A stretch of DNA of 64,000 nt from Luidia sarsii. Lineage: Eukaryota; Echinodermata; Asteroidea; Paxillosida; Luidiidae. The DNA is taken from positions 10,403,284 through 10,467,283 of the forward strand of contig OX465118.1 of NCBI GenBank assembly GCA_949987565.1. The letters run 5' to 3'. The translations under genes and the position numbers were made by a program. The notes below the pieces were generated by a model. It saw only the letters and a program-made list of their open reading frames with translations. It was not told the DNA's origin and ran no database searches. This document shows, in pieces, positions 24,001-33,210 of this stretch; the stretch's first letter is position 1, and each line of letters starts with the position of its first letter.

Positions 24001-27000
24001 TAAGTGATAGGTTTGTGGTGACACCGTGCACTTTCTCTTTTGTGAGTAAGTGCGGTTCTGAAAAGAACATTTCAATGTTAACAAACTTTAACAACAAATT
24101 TTGAGTTGATTTTCTCATAGTTTCTTTTTTCTTATTGTCTTTCTGCAGCTTGACATGCTGGCCAAGTCTCATCCATACAACCCTCTCTGGGCGCAGCTGG
24201 GGTAAGGTATTTTTTTTCCCTCAAGTAGCTACAGGTACATGTACATATCTCTGATACTTTTGTTGCCATTTTCCAGTTTGGGTTGAATATGGAATGCCAG
24301 GGATTTTATCACTGAGGCAGGCAAGGCCTGGTCTGATTTTGTTTATAACCACTTGCCTTGGCCTAGGATCAGCTGTGAGAATGCAGTGTCCTTTTTAGAG
24401 TGCAAAGGCCATTCAGTGAACCACAGTGCCTGCATTCAGCTGACTGATATCAGGGACTGTGTGGATGCAATGACCCTATTCAGAGTGCACACAGTGGGCT
24501 ATTCAGTGAACCATAGTGCCTGCATTCAGCTGACTGATACCAAGGACTGTGTGGATTCAATGACTCTATTCAGAGTGCACACAGTGGGCCATTCAGTGAA
24601 CCACAGTGCCTGCATTCAGCTGACTGATACCAGGGACTGTGTGGATGCAAGGACCCTATTCAGAGTGCACACAGTGGGCTATTCAGTGAACCATAGTGCC
24701 TGCACTCAGCTGACTGATACCAGGGACTGTGTGGATTCAATGACCCTATTCAGAGTGTACAGAGTGGGCCATTTAGTGAACCACAGTGCCTGCATTTAGC
24801 AGGACTCCTACTTAGGGCACCCAGGAAATAGTGATTACTGATTCAGGTGCATTTGCAATTCCCAGGTTTGCAATATTTGAAATTTTTATTGGGGAGAATG
24901 CATGACTGACATTGTTTTTTTTGCCGCGTTGTCCACACAGGGACATCTTTGGCGCCATCGGCTACCCCGTCAAGGTTGCCAAGACGATTGTCGTCGGTCG
25001 GCGCGCCGACGTGGTCTGCCGCCTCCTCTACATCCTCAGCTACTTCATCCGCTGCAGCGAGGTCCACGAGATCTCCGAGCAGCGGGAGAGGTTTGGCTTT
25101 GAGCACCTGGCGCCCTCGCAACTGCCGCCGGCGGCAGAGGGGGCAACTGCGGGAGTCTTGGCAGAGCCGGAGACGACGGAGACGAGAAGGGCCAGGAGAG
25201 GAGCCGCCTCATCGGACTCATTAGACAGCGGCCTGGAGAGCTCGGAGGAGCGGCCGTCCGTGGCCGGAGACAAGACGGACAGTCCGGCCGGCCGGCCGTC
25301 CGCCGAGAGCCGAGCGACTCGATACGGGGCTGATGGGGTGACGATGCTGGCAACGGCGGACGGGAAGAGCCCGGCCGAGAATCAAACGTGGAGTGCAATG
25401 CCGCCCGGGGTCCAAACAAAACCCCCAAGTGCCATGGACAACGGGAAATGTCCCGGGGAGGACGCCAGGTCGGAGCTCAGAGGCGGGGACGGCCTGGAGC
25501 TGAACTCTAAACCTCTGGAGGGGAGCGTAGCGGCCGTGGCCAGGCCAGAGAGGCCGTCCTCCGGAGGATTGTACCCCGACCTGCAAAGCATCCTGTCGGG
25601 ATCTGCCAACAGGCTGCCAGCCAGTGGGGAGTCTAGCGCCCTCACCCCTTGCCCGTCGGACCCCACGAGCGCGGCTGCGCCGGCACTTTCCGTCCAGCTT
25701 CGGGACGCGGGGGAGCTGATGCCCAAGACGGAATGCGCCGTGGCCGTCGGTCGCGCGGCAACTACGGACTCGAAGGACGCGATCCATTTTACCTCAGCCA
25801 TTGGGCCATTTGCACGCCCCAAGGCATCCACTGCGGAGGAGTCGGTCTCGGACTCCGAAGCAGAGCGTTCGCCGGACGCGGAGCGCCGAGCCGGACTCGG
25901 TTGCGAGCGCAGCTCCCCGCAGAGTCCCGCGGAGCTGGTCGAGTCCGAGAGCTGGCCGGGCCACGACAGATCACCCGAGGCGGTGAGGGGCGGCCGGCCG
26001 GGCGAGGGCTCCCCGAGGGCTACCCGCGGGTCGGGCAGTCCCGCGCCGACCGGCCTCTATCCCACGGTGGACCTGAGCACTGGCAGCGTGGAGGCCACCC
26101 CGGTAGCGTCCACGGACAGCACGGACACGGAGAGCCTGGATGGGACTCCGCCACTGCCCCGCCGCAACAAGCGCTTCCCCCTCACCAGCCCACTGGCCCG
26201 CGCCTACCAACAATCCCTCCGAGCCAAAGAACTGGACGGGCAGCCCGCTTCGGATGCCGGCACCCACAACTCGGTCAACGCAGAGGAGCCGACGTCGCCT
26301 CTGAAGCCGCAGCAAGGCGGCGACAACGACGACGACAGCAGCGCTCACCAGCCTGCCGCAACTCGGCCGGACGGCAACAGCAACGGTGACGACCCGCGAG
26401 CCGAAACCCGGCGACCCGGCCCCTTGGCCCCGCCGACCTCCCTCGCCCTTCAGGCTGGGGACCCCCAGGCTGACGCAGCCTCTAGAGGGCAGCAGACGAC
26501 TCCAACGGGCCAGGGGCGCAGGTACCGCCGCTGCTTCTCCGCCTCCTCCAGCGCGTCCTCGGGGTACAGTGACAGCACGCTGATGGACCATGAGGAGCTG
26601 CCCATGATCTTGTAAGTACTGGAGCAACCAGCCCAGAAATTTCAATTCTATAAGTGAAATTCCTTCTTCAGAAAATCAGCCATCGTCCTTGCTCCTTAGG
26701 CCTCTTGTCAAAAAGATCATCGGTTGGGTATCAGATGATTTGACCCGTCCGATGACGTTTTCCACCCGATAGCCATCGTGAATTTTTCACCCCAGAGTCC
26801 AGTACAATCGGCTTTCTACCGGGGGACATTTTATCGGTCGGATGAATTCAACCGGCACTCAACCGATGATCTTTTTGACAAGAGACCTTACACCCAACAC
26901 AATTTTCATGGATTCCGGGATGTTCGTTATAGTTTCATTTTATTGTCACATCACTTGACTCATGAGAAAACACTCGACACACTTTGTCTAGAAGAATTTT

Positions 27001-29841
27001 CTGATTCGTTTTTACAGTAGTAGTAGTATACATGTACAGTCTGCAGTCCGCCAGAACCACATTCAGTGGAGTATCCAGTATCGGATTGGATTTTGTAATC
27101 GCCCTTGAAACTGTGAAAGAGGCGAGGGGGTCATTCTTATAGATGTCCATTCTTCATGTCACCAGTTCAGAGCCTGTCACTCCGGAGAGCAGACCGGGCG
27201 AGAGCTACGTGGACAACTTTGGCCGTTCCCTGCTTGGCGGCTACTCCAGCACCTACGTGGCTGACATGGCCCTACACGGCGTGGCCGAGGTGGACCGCAA
27301 GAAGGTGCAGGCAGACCTGGTCATGGCCCGACAGGTAACGGTGAATGGATGGGAACCAGTGCAGTGATAAGAAGGGGGGGGGGGGGTGTGGTTGAAGCTT
27401 CTGTTGGCTGGTTGGTGTTGGGATAAGTTTTGTGCACGTATTAACCTGGGCACTTTGGCAAAGAGATTGGATGTTGTGGTTTTGTTGCAACAGGCCACTT
27501 TCCACTGCCCGTGAAAGCCACACAGGTGTTTTTTTTTGGGGGGGGGATAAACAATCAGGGGCATAAAATCCCGTGAAATAAATAAATGAGTACACACATA
27601 CATGTACCTGAATCTGTATCCTTGTGGAGACATGGCATTGTTCTCGTGCACTATACAACATGTGTGAGAAACAATGTTTTAAAAATGCTCTTATTTCAAC
27701 CACATTCCTTTTCCTGGGTAGAAATGTGGACCATATGTCCCTTTTATATAATACTTCAAATTGCGCTCCAAATTAGTAAACTCGTTGTAACATCAAGTTC
27801 ACTAAAGTCTTTTCATCCCATTTTTGACATAATTTTTGGAAAGAATTGTTTCTATATTCTACTAACTTAAAACTAACTTTAATTTTCATATATCATATTG
27901 TAAATTGTATTTCTCTTGCCGTAATGGTTCATTTTGTCCATGTATTTTACAATCTTGAAACAATTTTTTATTTTATTTTTTATTTTTCTTTATGTACTTT
28001 TGTGTACTCTTCACTGTAAATTGGCCATTGGCCACAATAGTGATGAAATAAAGTAAGAATTAAAAAAAAAAAAACAATTAAAAAAATTCTCTCTCCTCTC
28101 TTCTTCCACTCAGCATTCTGTCCTGGACGAGGACATAGCGGAGGCCGTGGCCATCGTAGCCGACACGGACAGCTGGACGGTGGAGCTGCTGTCCAGTGGC
28201 CAGGCCGGCGGGACCAGCGAGCGGCCCCAGCCCGTGGAGGTGCCCTGGGCGGAATGCGTCCACAACCTTCTGGAGTCGGTGGAGGACATCTGCCGGCTCC
28301 GGATGCCCTCGGACTTTGTGAGTCCTTGCGCGCTGCGGCGCCGCGCTTCAAGTCTCCCGCTTGAGGTTTTTTTAACTAGCCCACCGGGCTAGTAAATTTA
28401 GATTTTTGCTAGCCCGCTGCAAGTTTTACTAGCCCTGTATAATTAATATTGAATTTGATACAAGGTTATTACATGTAGGTCAAGTAAAACAAATTATTAG
28501 TTTCTAATGTACTTTCTAATCACCGCCCGCATCATTTTTTGCCGCCACATCACTGTCTGCTTTTTACTAGTCTGCCGGGCTAGCAAAGTGGCTCATTTTA
28601 CTAGCCCGCAGCTGTTTTTACTAGACCATGACTGTCGGGCTAGTGCTAAGGTCGAGCCCTGCGCTGTCATCTCTTTTTATCATCTCAAAAAGAAACCTTA
28701 GAGTATTAATATACAGCAATGTTGCAAACTGCTCACTGACTGAAGTCACCAGAATGCAAGTCTCCAAATTTAGTGGGCCTGATGTTTCGATCCTGCCAGG
28801 ATCGAAATGTCAGGCCCACTAAATCTTCAGATACATTGAGAGTCTCATTTCTCACTTAACCTTTATATGTAAATAAATGGCCTGAAATTGAGTATGGAAG
28901 TATATCATCATGAGAAGAGTAATACGCAGAAAAAAAAATGCAAACTGTTTAATGCAAAAATGCAAATATCAAAACATAAATATCTCCAAATTTAGTGGGC
29001 CTGACGTTTCAATCCTAGCAGGACCTTTCTCAAAGGTAGTTTTCAAACTTGCGATGTGGATGACGCATTTCCTGACCATTCAACCGTGTTGCCTCAGCAT
29101 CCAGTAGGGCAATGACTGACACCTTTCGTTTGTGAAAAATAGGAAAGAAAACTTCTACTGGAAGATGATATTTAAACCCGTCAAAGTTTTCTTTGCCATT
29201 TCTCAAGTTGTTCTCAGTTCCCAGTTGTTTTTAGCTGCTTTCAAAAGTTCCCAGTCAGTTTTTCCTGTATTTATTTGACGTAAATTTTGCTAACGATCCT
29301 TGTTTTTGTTTTTTTTGGAGTAATATGCAAAAAAACATTGAAAACTGCTTTCTGATCAAAATTACCAAACTGCAAATATCAAAAATTGATGTTTCTCTTT
29401 GATCTTCCCCCCTCTTCTCACAAAGCCCTACCCTACTCCAAGCCCTTCCCTTTGATCTCACCCTACCAGCTTTCCTCTTTGCCCTTTGCTTGTCATCCGT
29501 GTCCTATTCACTCTCGAACCCCCCTTCCTTCTTATACATGTATCTGGTTTTGCCCTTGTCACCCTCCTTTGAGAAGGGTCAGGCACACTAATTTTTTTTT
29601 TTCATTCTTTCTTCCATCTGTGCAGTGCCTGATGCACCTAGAGGACAAACTCCAGGAGGTGTACTTCCGCAGCAACGCCCTGGCTAGCTACCTTGACCAG
29701 AACCCGCGGGCCGGGGCCAGGGAGCTGACCGGCATCCTGGGGCTGGAGCCCTCGGACCTTCCGCTGCTACTGAGCGTGGTCAGTGTCCACTCCCCCAGCG
29801 TCATACGCAGCGTCCTGCGCGAGACCTACGAGAAGCGGTAG
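14892..29841 (+). CDS. FNIP: Folliculin-interacting protein (FNIP1/FNIP2 orthologue), complete gene, 15 exons
   Basis: FNIP proteins bind folliculin (FLCN) and, on lysosomes, take part in the Rag GTPase/mTORC1 and AMPK nutrient response. Their longin and DENN domains pair with those of FLCN. This assignment is by recognition of family motifs: [116 protein letters not shown] and [12 protein letters not shown], in family order. Coding exons: ?-15061, 15166-15289, 15767-15919, 16523-16680, 18253-18329, 18997-19071, 20103-20275, 21617-21823, 22667-22839, 23362-23479, 24149-24201, 24941-26611, 27166-27334, 28114-28317, 29626-29841. All borders are AG/GT and phases match throughout. Exons 2-15 encode about 1190 residues, slightly over the vertebrate length because exon 12 is long. 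The start codon is uncertain: ATG at 14892 or 14970, or an upstream exon. Confidence 0.95.
15166..15289 (+). CDS. FNIP: FNIP exon 2 (longin domain start)
   Basis: Acceptor CACAG, donor CAG|GTGAGT. Encodes [20 protein letters not shown] and KLLFDSRAI, the hallmark FNIP N-terminal block (family: FDxxQIRLIVYQDC..GR.VLFDS). Enters phase 2, leaves phase 0. Confidence 0.95.
15434..15611. mobile_element. MITE in FNIP intron 2
   Basis: Ends GCAGCCGATTTCAAGAAA and TTTCTTGAAATGGGCTGC are inverted with one mismatch. The inner sequence has repeated TTGCGTACGC/ACGCAACATTTT inverted motifs. Non-coding. Confidence 0.65.
15767..15919 (+). CDS. FNIP: FNIP exon 3
   Basis: Begins [17 protein letters not shown], matching the KVFGKCC region of vertebrate FNIP, then a Gly/Pro-rich linker ending NNQYY. 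Acceptor TCGCAG, donor TAT|GTGAGT, phase 0 at both ends. The acceptor could be 9 bp further in. Confidence 0.85.
16523..16680 (+). CDS. FNIP: FNIP exon 4 (longin domain core)
   Basis: Encodes [40 protein letters not shown] and LSQVF, the most conserved FNIP N-terminal segment. Ends in phase 2 at CA|GTGAGT. Confidence 0.95.
16770..17037. mobile_element. CTAGCCCG-rich MITE, intron 4 copy
   Basis: Repeated inverted TACTAGCCCG / CGGGCTAGTA motifs, with an end reading AAGGTCGAGCCCTG whose reverse is CAGGGCTCGACCTT. Other copies: 20434-20727 (minus), 20781-20900 (partial), 28372-28661, 63235-63459. The CAGGG-type terminus suggests a hAT-like non-autonomous element. Confidence 0.7.
17184..17549. 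mobile_element. TTAA-flanked foldback MITE, copy 1
   Basis: Begins TTAAAGCCCCTACACAACATTG and ends with the inverse (CAATGTTGTGTAGGGGCTTTAA). An inner inverted pair AATAGTTTA / TAAACTATT marks the centre. TTAA target sites fit piggyBac- or Kolobok-type mobilisation. Copy 2 is at 32837-33210. Confidence 0.8.
17734..18151. mobile_element. CAGGCATGCAACT TIR element, copy 1
   Basis: Begins CAGGCATGCAACTTTTCC and ends AAGAGTTGCATGCCTG. It is flanked on both sides by TGTGAT, a 6-bp target-site duplication. Copy 2 (41483-41729, opposite orientation) shares internal blocks such as AACACATGCTGAGATCAGGTT and has its own 6-bp duplication. No ORF. Confidence 0.8.
18253..18329 (+). CDS. FNIP: FNIP exon 5
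   Basis: Encodes [20 protein letters not shown] followed by SSTESI. Acceptor TTTGCAG, donor ATCG|GTAGGT. Phase 2 in, phase 1 out. Low conservation, but the phase fit to exons 4 and 6 supports it. Confidence 0.75.
18335..18905. repeat. Degenerate tandem repeat in FNIP intron 5
   Basis: Variants of ACCCAGTTGTACCCAGCTTT, GCCTGCACTCTGTC and GACTTGCATGGGCCCCATC recur about every 45-60 bp and in larger ~130-bp units. Confidence 0.7.
18997..19071 (+). CDS. FNIP: FNIP exon 6
   Basis: Encodes [17 protein letters not shown] then DEDSGVVS, aligning with the NEDRDSGIARS element of vertebrate FNIP. Phase 1 in and out (TCTG|GTAAGT). Confidence 0.8.
19598..19765. mobile_element. CCTGACGTTTCGATCC foldback element, intron 6
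   Basis: Both inverted arms are present: AGGGCCTGACGTTTTGATCC ... GGATCGAAACGTCAGGCCCT, followed by the usual TTTTAGTCAGTGAGCAGTTTG tail. A second half-copy lies at 19815-19945, and the shared flank suggests local duplication. Confidence 0.75.
20103..20275 (+). CDS. FNIP: FNIP exon 7
   Basis: Encodes [20 protein letters not shown], then [17 protein letters not shown], matching LLITPFPSP...YQRRWRRSQTTSLENGV. Phase 1 in, phase 0 out (GAG|GTGGGT). Confidence 0.95.
20434..20951 (-). mobile_element. CTAGCCCG element carrying a STOML1 exon-2 fragment, partly duplicated
   Basis: The minus-strand element ends CAGGGCTCGACCTTAA at its 3' side (20434 onwards). At its other end, just past the terminus CCAAGCCTCG, the sequence continues into STOML1 exon-2/intron sequence at 20733-20779: ACATTTCCCATCTCTGGCTT, then CCTGGTCATCAAGGTGAGAC. 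The last ~166 bp (20614-20779) are tandemly repeated at 20781-20946, including the captured fragment, which in the second copy extends to TGTTCCTGAC at 20951. The first copy keeps the donor GT; the second has GA. Confidence 0.8.
21030..21290 (-). repeat. tRNA-derived SINE in FNIP intron 7
   Basis: On the minus strand GGCCGGATAGCTCAGGTTGT (A-box region, 21217-21236) is followed by GAGGTCTCGGGTTCAAGTCC (B-box, about 21174-21193) and a tail with TTTTCTTGGTTCTTTTCACA. Upstream it carries GGGAAGGCCGCCAT, shared with the other SINE-like copies at 23890, 31270 and 54600. Confidence 0.75.
21365..21560. mobile_element. CCTGACGTTTCGATCC foldback element, intron 7
   Basis: Arms GGAGGGCCTGACGTGTCGAT and ATCGAAACGTCAGGCCCTCC, with centre CTTTGAGAAAGGTCCTGCC and tail TTAGTCAGTAAGCAGTTGGCAA. 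It ends shortly before exon 8. Confidence 0.75.
21617..21823 (+). CDS. FNIP: FNIP exon 8 (DENN region)
   Basis: Encodes [20 protein letters not shown] and [20 protein letters not shown], corresponding to VRKKKIAIGVIFSL...FNEFFFSHFPLFESHMNKL. Phase 0 both ends. Confidence 0.95.
21905..22510. repeat. AATCCTGCAAAATCCTGCA tandem repeats, intron 8
   Basis: Two near-identical ~98-bp units (21915-22110) are followed by looser AATCCTGC/TTTTCCTAC units to about 22500. Minus-strand frames rich in RILQDSGHM come from the repeat. Confidence 0.85.
22667..22839 (+). CDS. FNIP: FNIP exon 9
   Basis: Encodes [30 protein letters not shown] and [13 protein letters not shown], matching [29 protein letters not shown] in order. 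Phase 0 in, phase 2 out. Confidence 0.95.
23362..23479 (+). CDS. FNIP: FNIP exon 10
   Basis: Encodes [20 protein letters not shown] then DKHSSTL (family: [18 protein letters not shown]...EKHSSQSV). Phase 2 in, phase 0 out. Confidence 0.95.
23610..24000 (+). repeat. tRNA-derived SINE sequences, intron 10
   Basis: B-box GCGGGTTCGAATCCTGTC at about 23676-23693 and a second unit with A-box CTAGATAGCTCAGATGGTAT (23914-23933) and B-box CTCGGGTTAGAATCCCTG (23947-23964). Between them lie TTTGCATCTGAATGAAAGC and GTGATCCCTGGAGATATGC, which recur in the copies at 31150 and 54430. Confidence 0.7.
24149..24201 (+). CDS. FNIP: FNIP exon 11
   Basis: Short exon encoding [17 protein letters not shown], nearly identical to the vertebrate [19 protein letters not shown]. 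Acceptor TTCTGCAG, donor GG|GTAAGG, phase 0 in, phase 2 out. Confidence 0.95.
24400..24800. repeat. 90-bp tandem repeat (about 4.5 units), intron 11
   Basis: Units start near GTGAACCACAGTGCCTGCAT and repeat every 90 bp with few changes. Because 90 is a multiple of three, an open frame persists through it. There is no splice support for coding use. Confidence 0.85.
24941..26611 (+). CDS. FNIP: FNIP exon 12 (DENN end plus long disordered region)
   Basis: The 5' part encodes [20 protein letters not shown] and [20 protein letters not shown], matching [20 protein letters not shown] and LLYFLTYFIRCSELQE. The remaining ~500 residues are rich in Ser, Pro, Gly, Ala, Glu and Asp with no recognised domain, and end [17 protein letters not shown] content is much higher than in the surrounding introns. 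Vertebrate FNIPs have a shorter disordered phospho-regulated stretch here. Phase 2 in and out (CTT|GTAAGT). Confidence 0.95.
26700..26887. mobile_element. Foldback MITE, intron 12
   Basis: Left arm GGCCTCTTGTCAAAAAGATC ATCGGTTG and right arm CAACCGATGATCTTTTTGAC AAGAGACC are inverted with about one mismatch. No coding capacity. Confidence 0.75.
27166..27334 (+). CDS. FNIP: FNIP exon 13 (C-terminal DENN start)
   Basis: Encodes [20 protein letters not shown] then [19 protein letters not shown], matching [20 protein letters not shown]. Phase 2 in, phase 0 out. Confidence 0.95.
28114..28317 (+). CDS. FNIP: FNIP exon 14
   Basis: Encodes [20 protein letters not shown] and later LRMPSDF, matching [20 protein letters not shown]...LPADF. 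Phase 0 both ends (TTT|GTGAGT). Confidence 0.95.
28372..28661. mobile_element. CTAGCCCG-rich MITE, intron 14 copy
   Basis: Runs from TAACTAGCCCACCGGGC to AAGGTCGAGCCCTG, with internal TATAATTAATATTGAATTTG shared with the 20434-20900 copies. Confidence 0.7.
28715..29040. mobile_element. CCTGACGTTTCGATCC foldback elements, intron 14
   Basis: A compact full copy at about 28715-28835 (two arms nearly abutting) and a left half at 28955-29040. Family internal sequence (CCCTACCCTACTCCAAGCCC...) follows at 29395-29580. Confidence 0.65.
29626..29841 (+). CDS. FNIP: FNIP exon 15 (terminal)
   Basis: Encodes [40 protein letters not shown] and ends LRETYEKR with TAG at 29839-29841. Family: CIMHLEDRLQEMYLKS...[21 protein letters not shown]. 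Acceptor TGTGCAG, phase 0. Confidence 0.95.
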   Translation, partial: CLMHLEDKLQEVYFRSNALASYLDQNPRAGARELTGILGLEPSDLPLLLSVVSVHSPSVIRSVLRETYEKR

Positions 29842-29984
29842 AGAGCGGCGGCTTCTGTTTTTCCCAGTGCTTTTTTGGTGGAGGAGAGTTGACCACTTTG
29901 CCCTAGGATGTCTGAATTTTTTTGGGTTTTTTTTTTTGGGGGGGTGGGCCTCAGTGATGCTGCTAGGGCCCTCCGAATCATGCA

Positions 29985-30335
29985 CCACTCTTAAACAGAC
30001 TCTTTTTAGCCTACATCCATACATACACTGCACCACTCTTAAACATAGTCTCTTTTCAGCCTACATTAATACATACGCTGCACCACTCTCAAACATAGTC
30101 TCTTTTCAGTCTACATTCATACATACACTGCACCGCTCTCAAACATAGACTCTTTTCAGCCCACATTCATACATACACTGCACCACTCTCAAACATAGAC
30201 TCTTTTCAGCCCACATTCATACATACACTGCACCACTCTCAAACATAGACTCTTTTCAGCCTACTTTCATACATACACCGCACCACTCTCAAACATAGAC
30301 TCTTTTCAGCCCACATTCATACATACACTGTTCAT
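29985..30335. repeat. 50-bp tandem repeat in FNIP 3' UTR
   Basis: About seven units of ACATACACTGCACCACTCTC AAACATAGACTCTTTTCAGC plus CCACATTCAT. It lies between the stop codon and the candidate poly(A) signal, so it should be transcribed. Confidence 0.85.
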
Positions 30336-30789
30336 ACCTTTTGGATTTATAAAGGACTTTTTCCCAAAGGTTAAAAACCCAACTACCGGTACATACATGT
30401 ATACATGTAATAGCACACGAAATATACAATACGGTTATCAGTTACAAGTTTACAACTAGTGTACCAAACCGATAGATGGCAGTGTTTATCATGGCACACA
30501 CCTGGTTTGACATCAGCTGCTCGCGGAATGTCCAGATGAGTGGTAAAAATTGCGCTATTTTTCAGGATGGTGTTATGAACTATCGAGACGGTGGATAATT
30601 TAGAATCCTCTGTGTAGCAGTCGTACATACTAAACAGTGTGCCCAGCACAAAGTGGTTAAAATGGTTCAGTGGTCTCGGCAAAACTCTACTCTTATTGTC
30701 TTTTCTTCGTTTCTCTTTGTTTTGATAACCATTACCTCCTTCCAGAAAACAAGTCAGGCTGTTGTAAAAAGTTTTTCTTTTCCTCAAAG

Positions 30790-30795
30790 AATAAA
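30790..30795 (+). terminator. FNIP: Candidate FNIP poly(A) signal AATAAA
   Basis: First clear AATAAA after the FNIP stop codon, about 950 bp downstream. Other signals farther right are possible. Confidence 0.35.
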
Positions 30796-30799
30796 TTGT

Positions 30800-32836
30800 A
30801 TTCAGGTGAAATAAGTTTCCTTTTTAATCAGAAGTCATTGTATGTACATTTACGTGTGTCAGCTATCTTTGCCTCTGTGTCACGCAGATTAAAATGGTGA
30901 TAAATTTGAATTTTATTTTGATGGAAAAGCACGCAATATTTAATGGCAAAAGACCCTGTGGGAAAACAGGCTCTGTTGAGGATGGTCTTCACGCTTAAGC
31001 TTATTTGATACTCCTCAGCTATCAAGATTCGTTCCCGATCCTTGGGAAGTAGTACATGTAAGATTTCATGGCGTCGTACTTACAGCAGAGAGACTTTGAA
31101 AGTATATGGCTGAATTAGAAACAAGAATACTGCTGTTGCCAGTTTTAGAACAATTGGATGTTTTCATCTGAATGAAAATAGGTGTTTGATCCCTGGAGAT
31201 ATACGGTAGGGCAGATACTGGCTAAATGCTGACTGGCGCCCCTACAGGTACCCCTCTTATAGTTGACTATTTGGGAAGGCCGCCATCTAAAGGCTAGACA
31301 GCGCATGTTGCGCTGGTAGCTAAACTAGACGTCTCGGGTCAAGTTCAGGACATTTTCTTTGTCATTTTGTTTAAATTGTTCAAAAGTTCCCAGTCATTTT
31401 TTCCCCTTTCTGTTTGTTTGGTTTAGATCATTTTCTTCTGTACATTTAGCACAAGAAAGCACCATAAATTCGAAAAATGTCATTTGTAAATGATTTTTTT
31501 TTCAACAGTTCATGAGAACGCTATCGGAGAATTTCCTGTCTTTTCCTAGTTTTGTTGCAGTAGAAAGAAAATTAGAAAAAAATTGTCATTGTGGGTAATA
31601 TCCCGTCATCTCTAAACAAATTGAAATCATAATCACGCATTTTTTTTAAAAGAGCAAAAAAAGAAAGCAGAACTCAATGGCTTTTATGCAGAAAAAAAAC
31701 ATAGAAAGTAGATTTCCTTTTTTTACAAAAATGTGGATGAAACCAGTTATGGATTTTCCACCGATAAAGCTGTGTACATATGGTTGACATGCTGCAAGTC
31801 AGGATTATTGAAGAATATTCAATTGTATATTTGTGAATTTATTAGAGTTATTTATAAAAAAAAAACGTCTTTTCTTTTTCTATGATTAAATATTTAATTG
31901 ATAACACAAACGAAAATGAAAATAATCAGACAATTTTTTATAAAAATAATTCTGTTACTCCATGGTTAGTACAGGATACTTTTTTCACATGTACAAGTTT
32001 AGTTTAAATGACTCTTCGTTCACAGTACATCATCAGTCCATTGCTGTTTTGTGTTACTGTTAGCGGAGGACTTAATCTTAGATTTTCTACTTCTAATTTG
32101 TAATCCCTACATCTTTTCTATGCATGTGGGGGAAAAACAACAAAGCCGTGCCAGTCTGCAGCAGTTGGAAGTGTGAACCCTGTATAGTCCATAACGTTTG
32201 TTTTGTTTGTGTCGACATCAAACCTAAAATCGATTTCAGTCTAAGCAAGGGGTGACATTTTGTGTATCTTTGGTGATATTGGTGATCCAGGTAACCATTT
32301 CTTATTCATTTGCTGAGCAGATTCAAAGAATGGTACTTTCTCTGTAGTGTACTGCTGTTCAGGAGGTTTCATTATATGTGACTCAGTGCAGGAAAAGGGG
32401 ATATAATTTGCGCTATGCATTTGCACACAATGGCCCGCCCAATGTTGAGAGATTGAAATTTTCCGTAATTTGTGTATTTTTTTTTTCCTCCTGAAATCAT
32501 ATCTTCAATGCTAATACTTTCAGGTTTTATTCACCAAAATTTACGTGGTTATGACATTGGGACATGCCGGCATGTGCCTACACCTACATGTATCAGTCGA
32601 GTCAGGTTTTTCAAAGCCTGTTTTCGCGCCTTTTGTAATTTTAACTCCATGGACCTAATTGATATGCAGATGTCATTACTACAGAAGTGAAAGTGGTATA
32701 GAGCTCTGTTATATACCCAAAGAAATCTTACAATGTGGGATTTCCAGACATGTATCTACTTATTTTTATCACCTTTTCCTGGAGCCAGTCACATATGGTA
32801 ATACCGGTAACTCCATTGTCTATCTTGAGCTCTTTC
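30800..32836. other. Intergenic stretch with one SINE-like copy
   Basis: About 31150-31400 is a SINE-like unit: TTCATCTGAATGAAAATAGG, ATCCCTGGAGATATACG, GGGAAGGCCGCCATCTAAAG, B-box-like CGTCTCGGGTCAAGTTC and tail CAAAAGTTCCCAGTCATTTT. The rest is AT-rich unique sequence without recognised genes. Confidence 0.5.
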
Positions 32837-33210
32837 TTAAAGGCCCTATACAACATTGGTAAAGGTCAAAAGATAGCCACAGTTTGTGTGTTAAACCATT
32901 TAACGTCCAAAAAAAGCAGTCCTGCGAAGGTTTTAGCTCAAACATTTCAAATGGTGATCAGAGAAAGTAGAAGAAGGTAAAAAAAAGTCACGGTTTTTGC
33001 ACCATTCTGTAGTGTAAGAAATAGTTTATGCCTTGCAAGTAATAAACTATTTGTCGATGTTTGAGTGATGATTTGTAGGGAAGTACAGCATCCCAGACCG
33101 TAAAATTTTAACATGAGGATTCTATCATGACCATCTACAAACTGTAAATTAGAAGGAAATCTGTGGTCATCGATGTTTTCCGATCTTCCCAATGTTGTAT
33201 AGGCCTTTAA
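32837..33210. mobile_element. TTAA-flanked foldback MITE, copy 2
   Basis: Begins TTAAAGGCCCTATACAACATTGG and ends CCAATGTTGTATAGGCCTTTAA. It has the same inner AATAGTTTA/TAAACTATT core as copy 1 (17184-17549), but is otherwise strongly diverged. Confidence 0.8.

Noticed and set aside
24353..24799. 148-residue frame in FNIP intron 11
   Set aside because: 90-bp tandem repeat whose period is divisible by three. No splice sites flank it in phase with exons 11 or 12.
25221..26645. Long minus-strand and alternative-frame ORFs opposite FNIP exon 12
   Set aside because: Shadows of the GC-rich FNIP coding frame, which alone matches the FNIP family and the exon phases.
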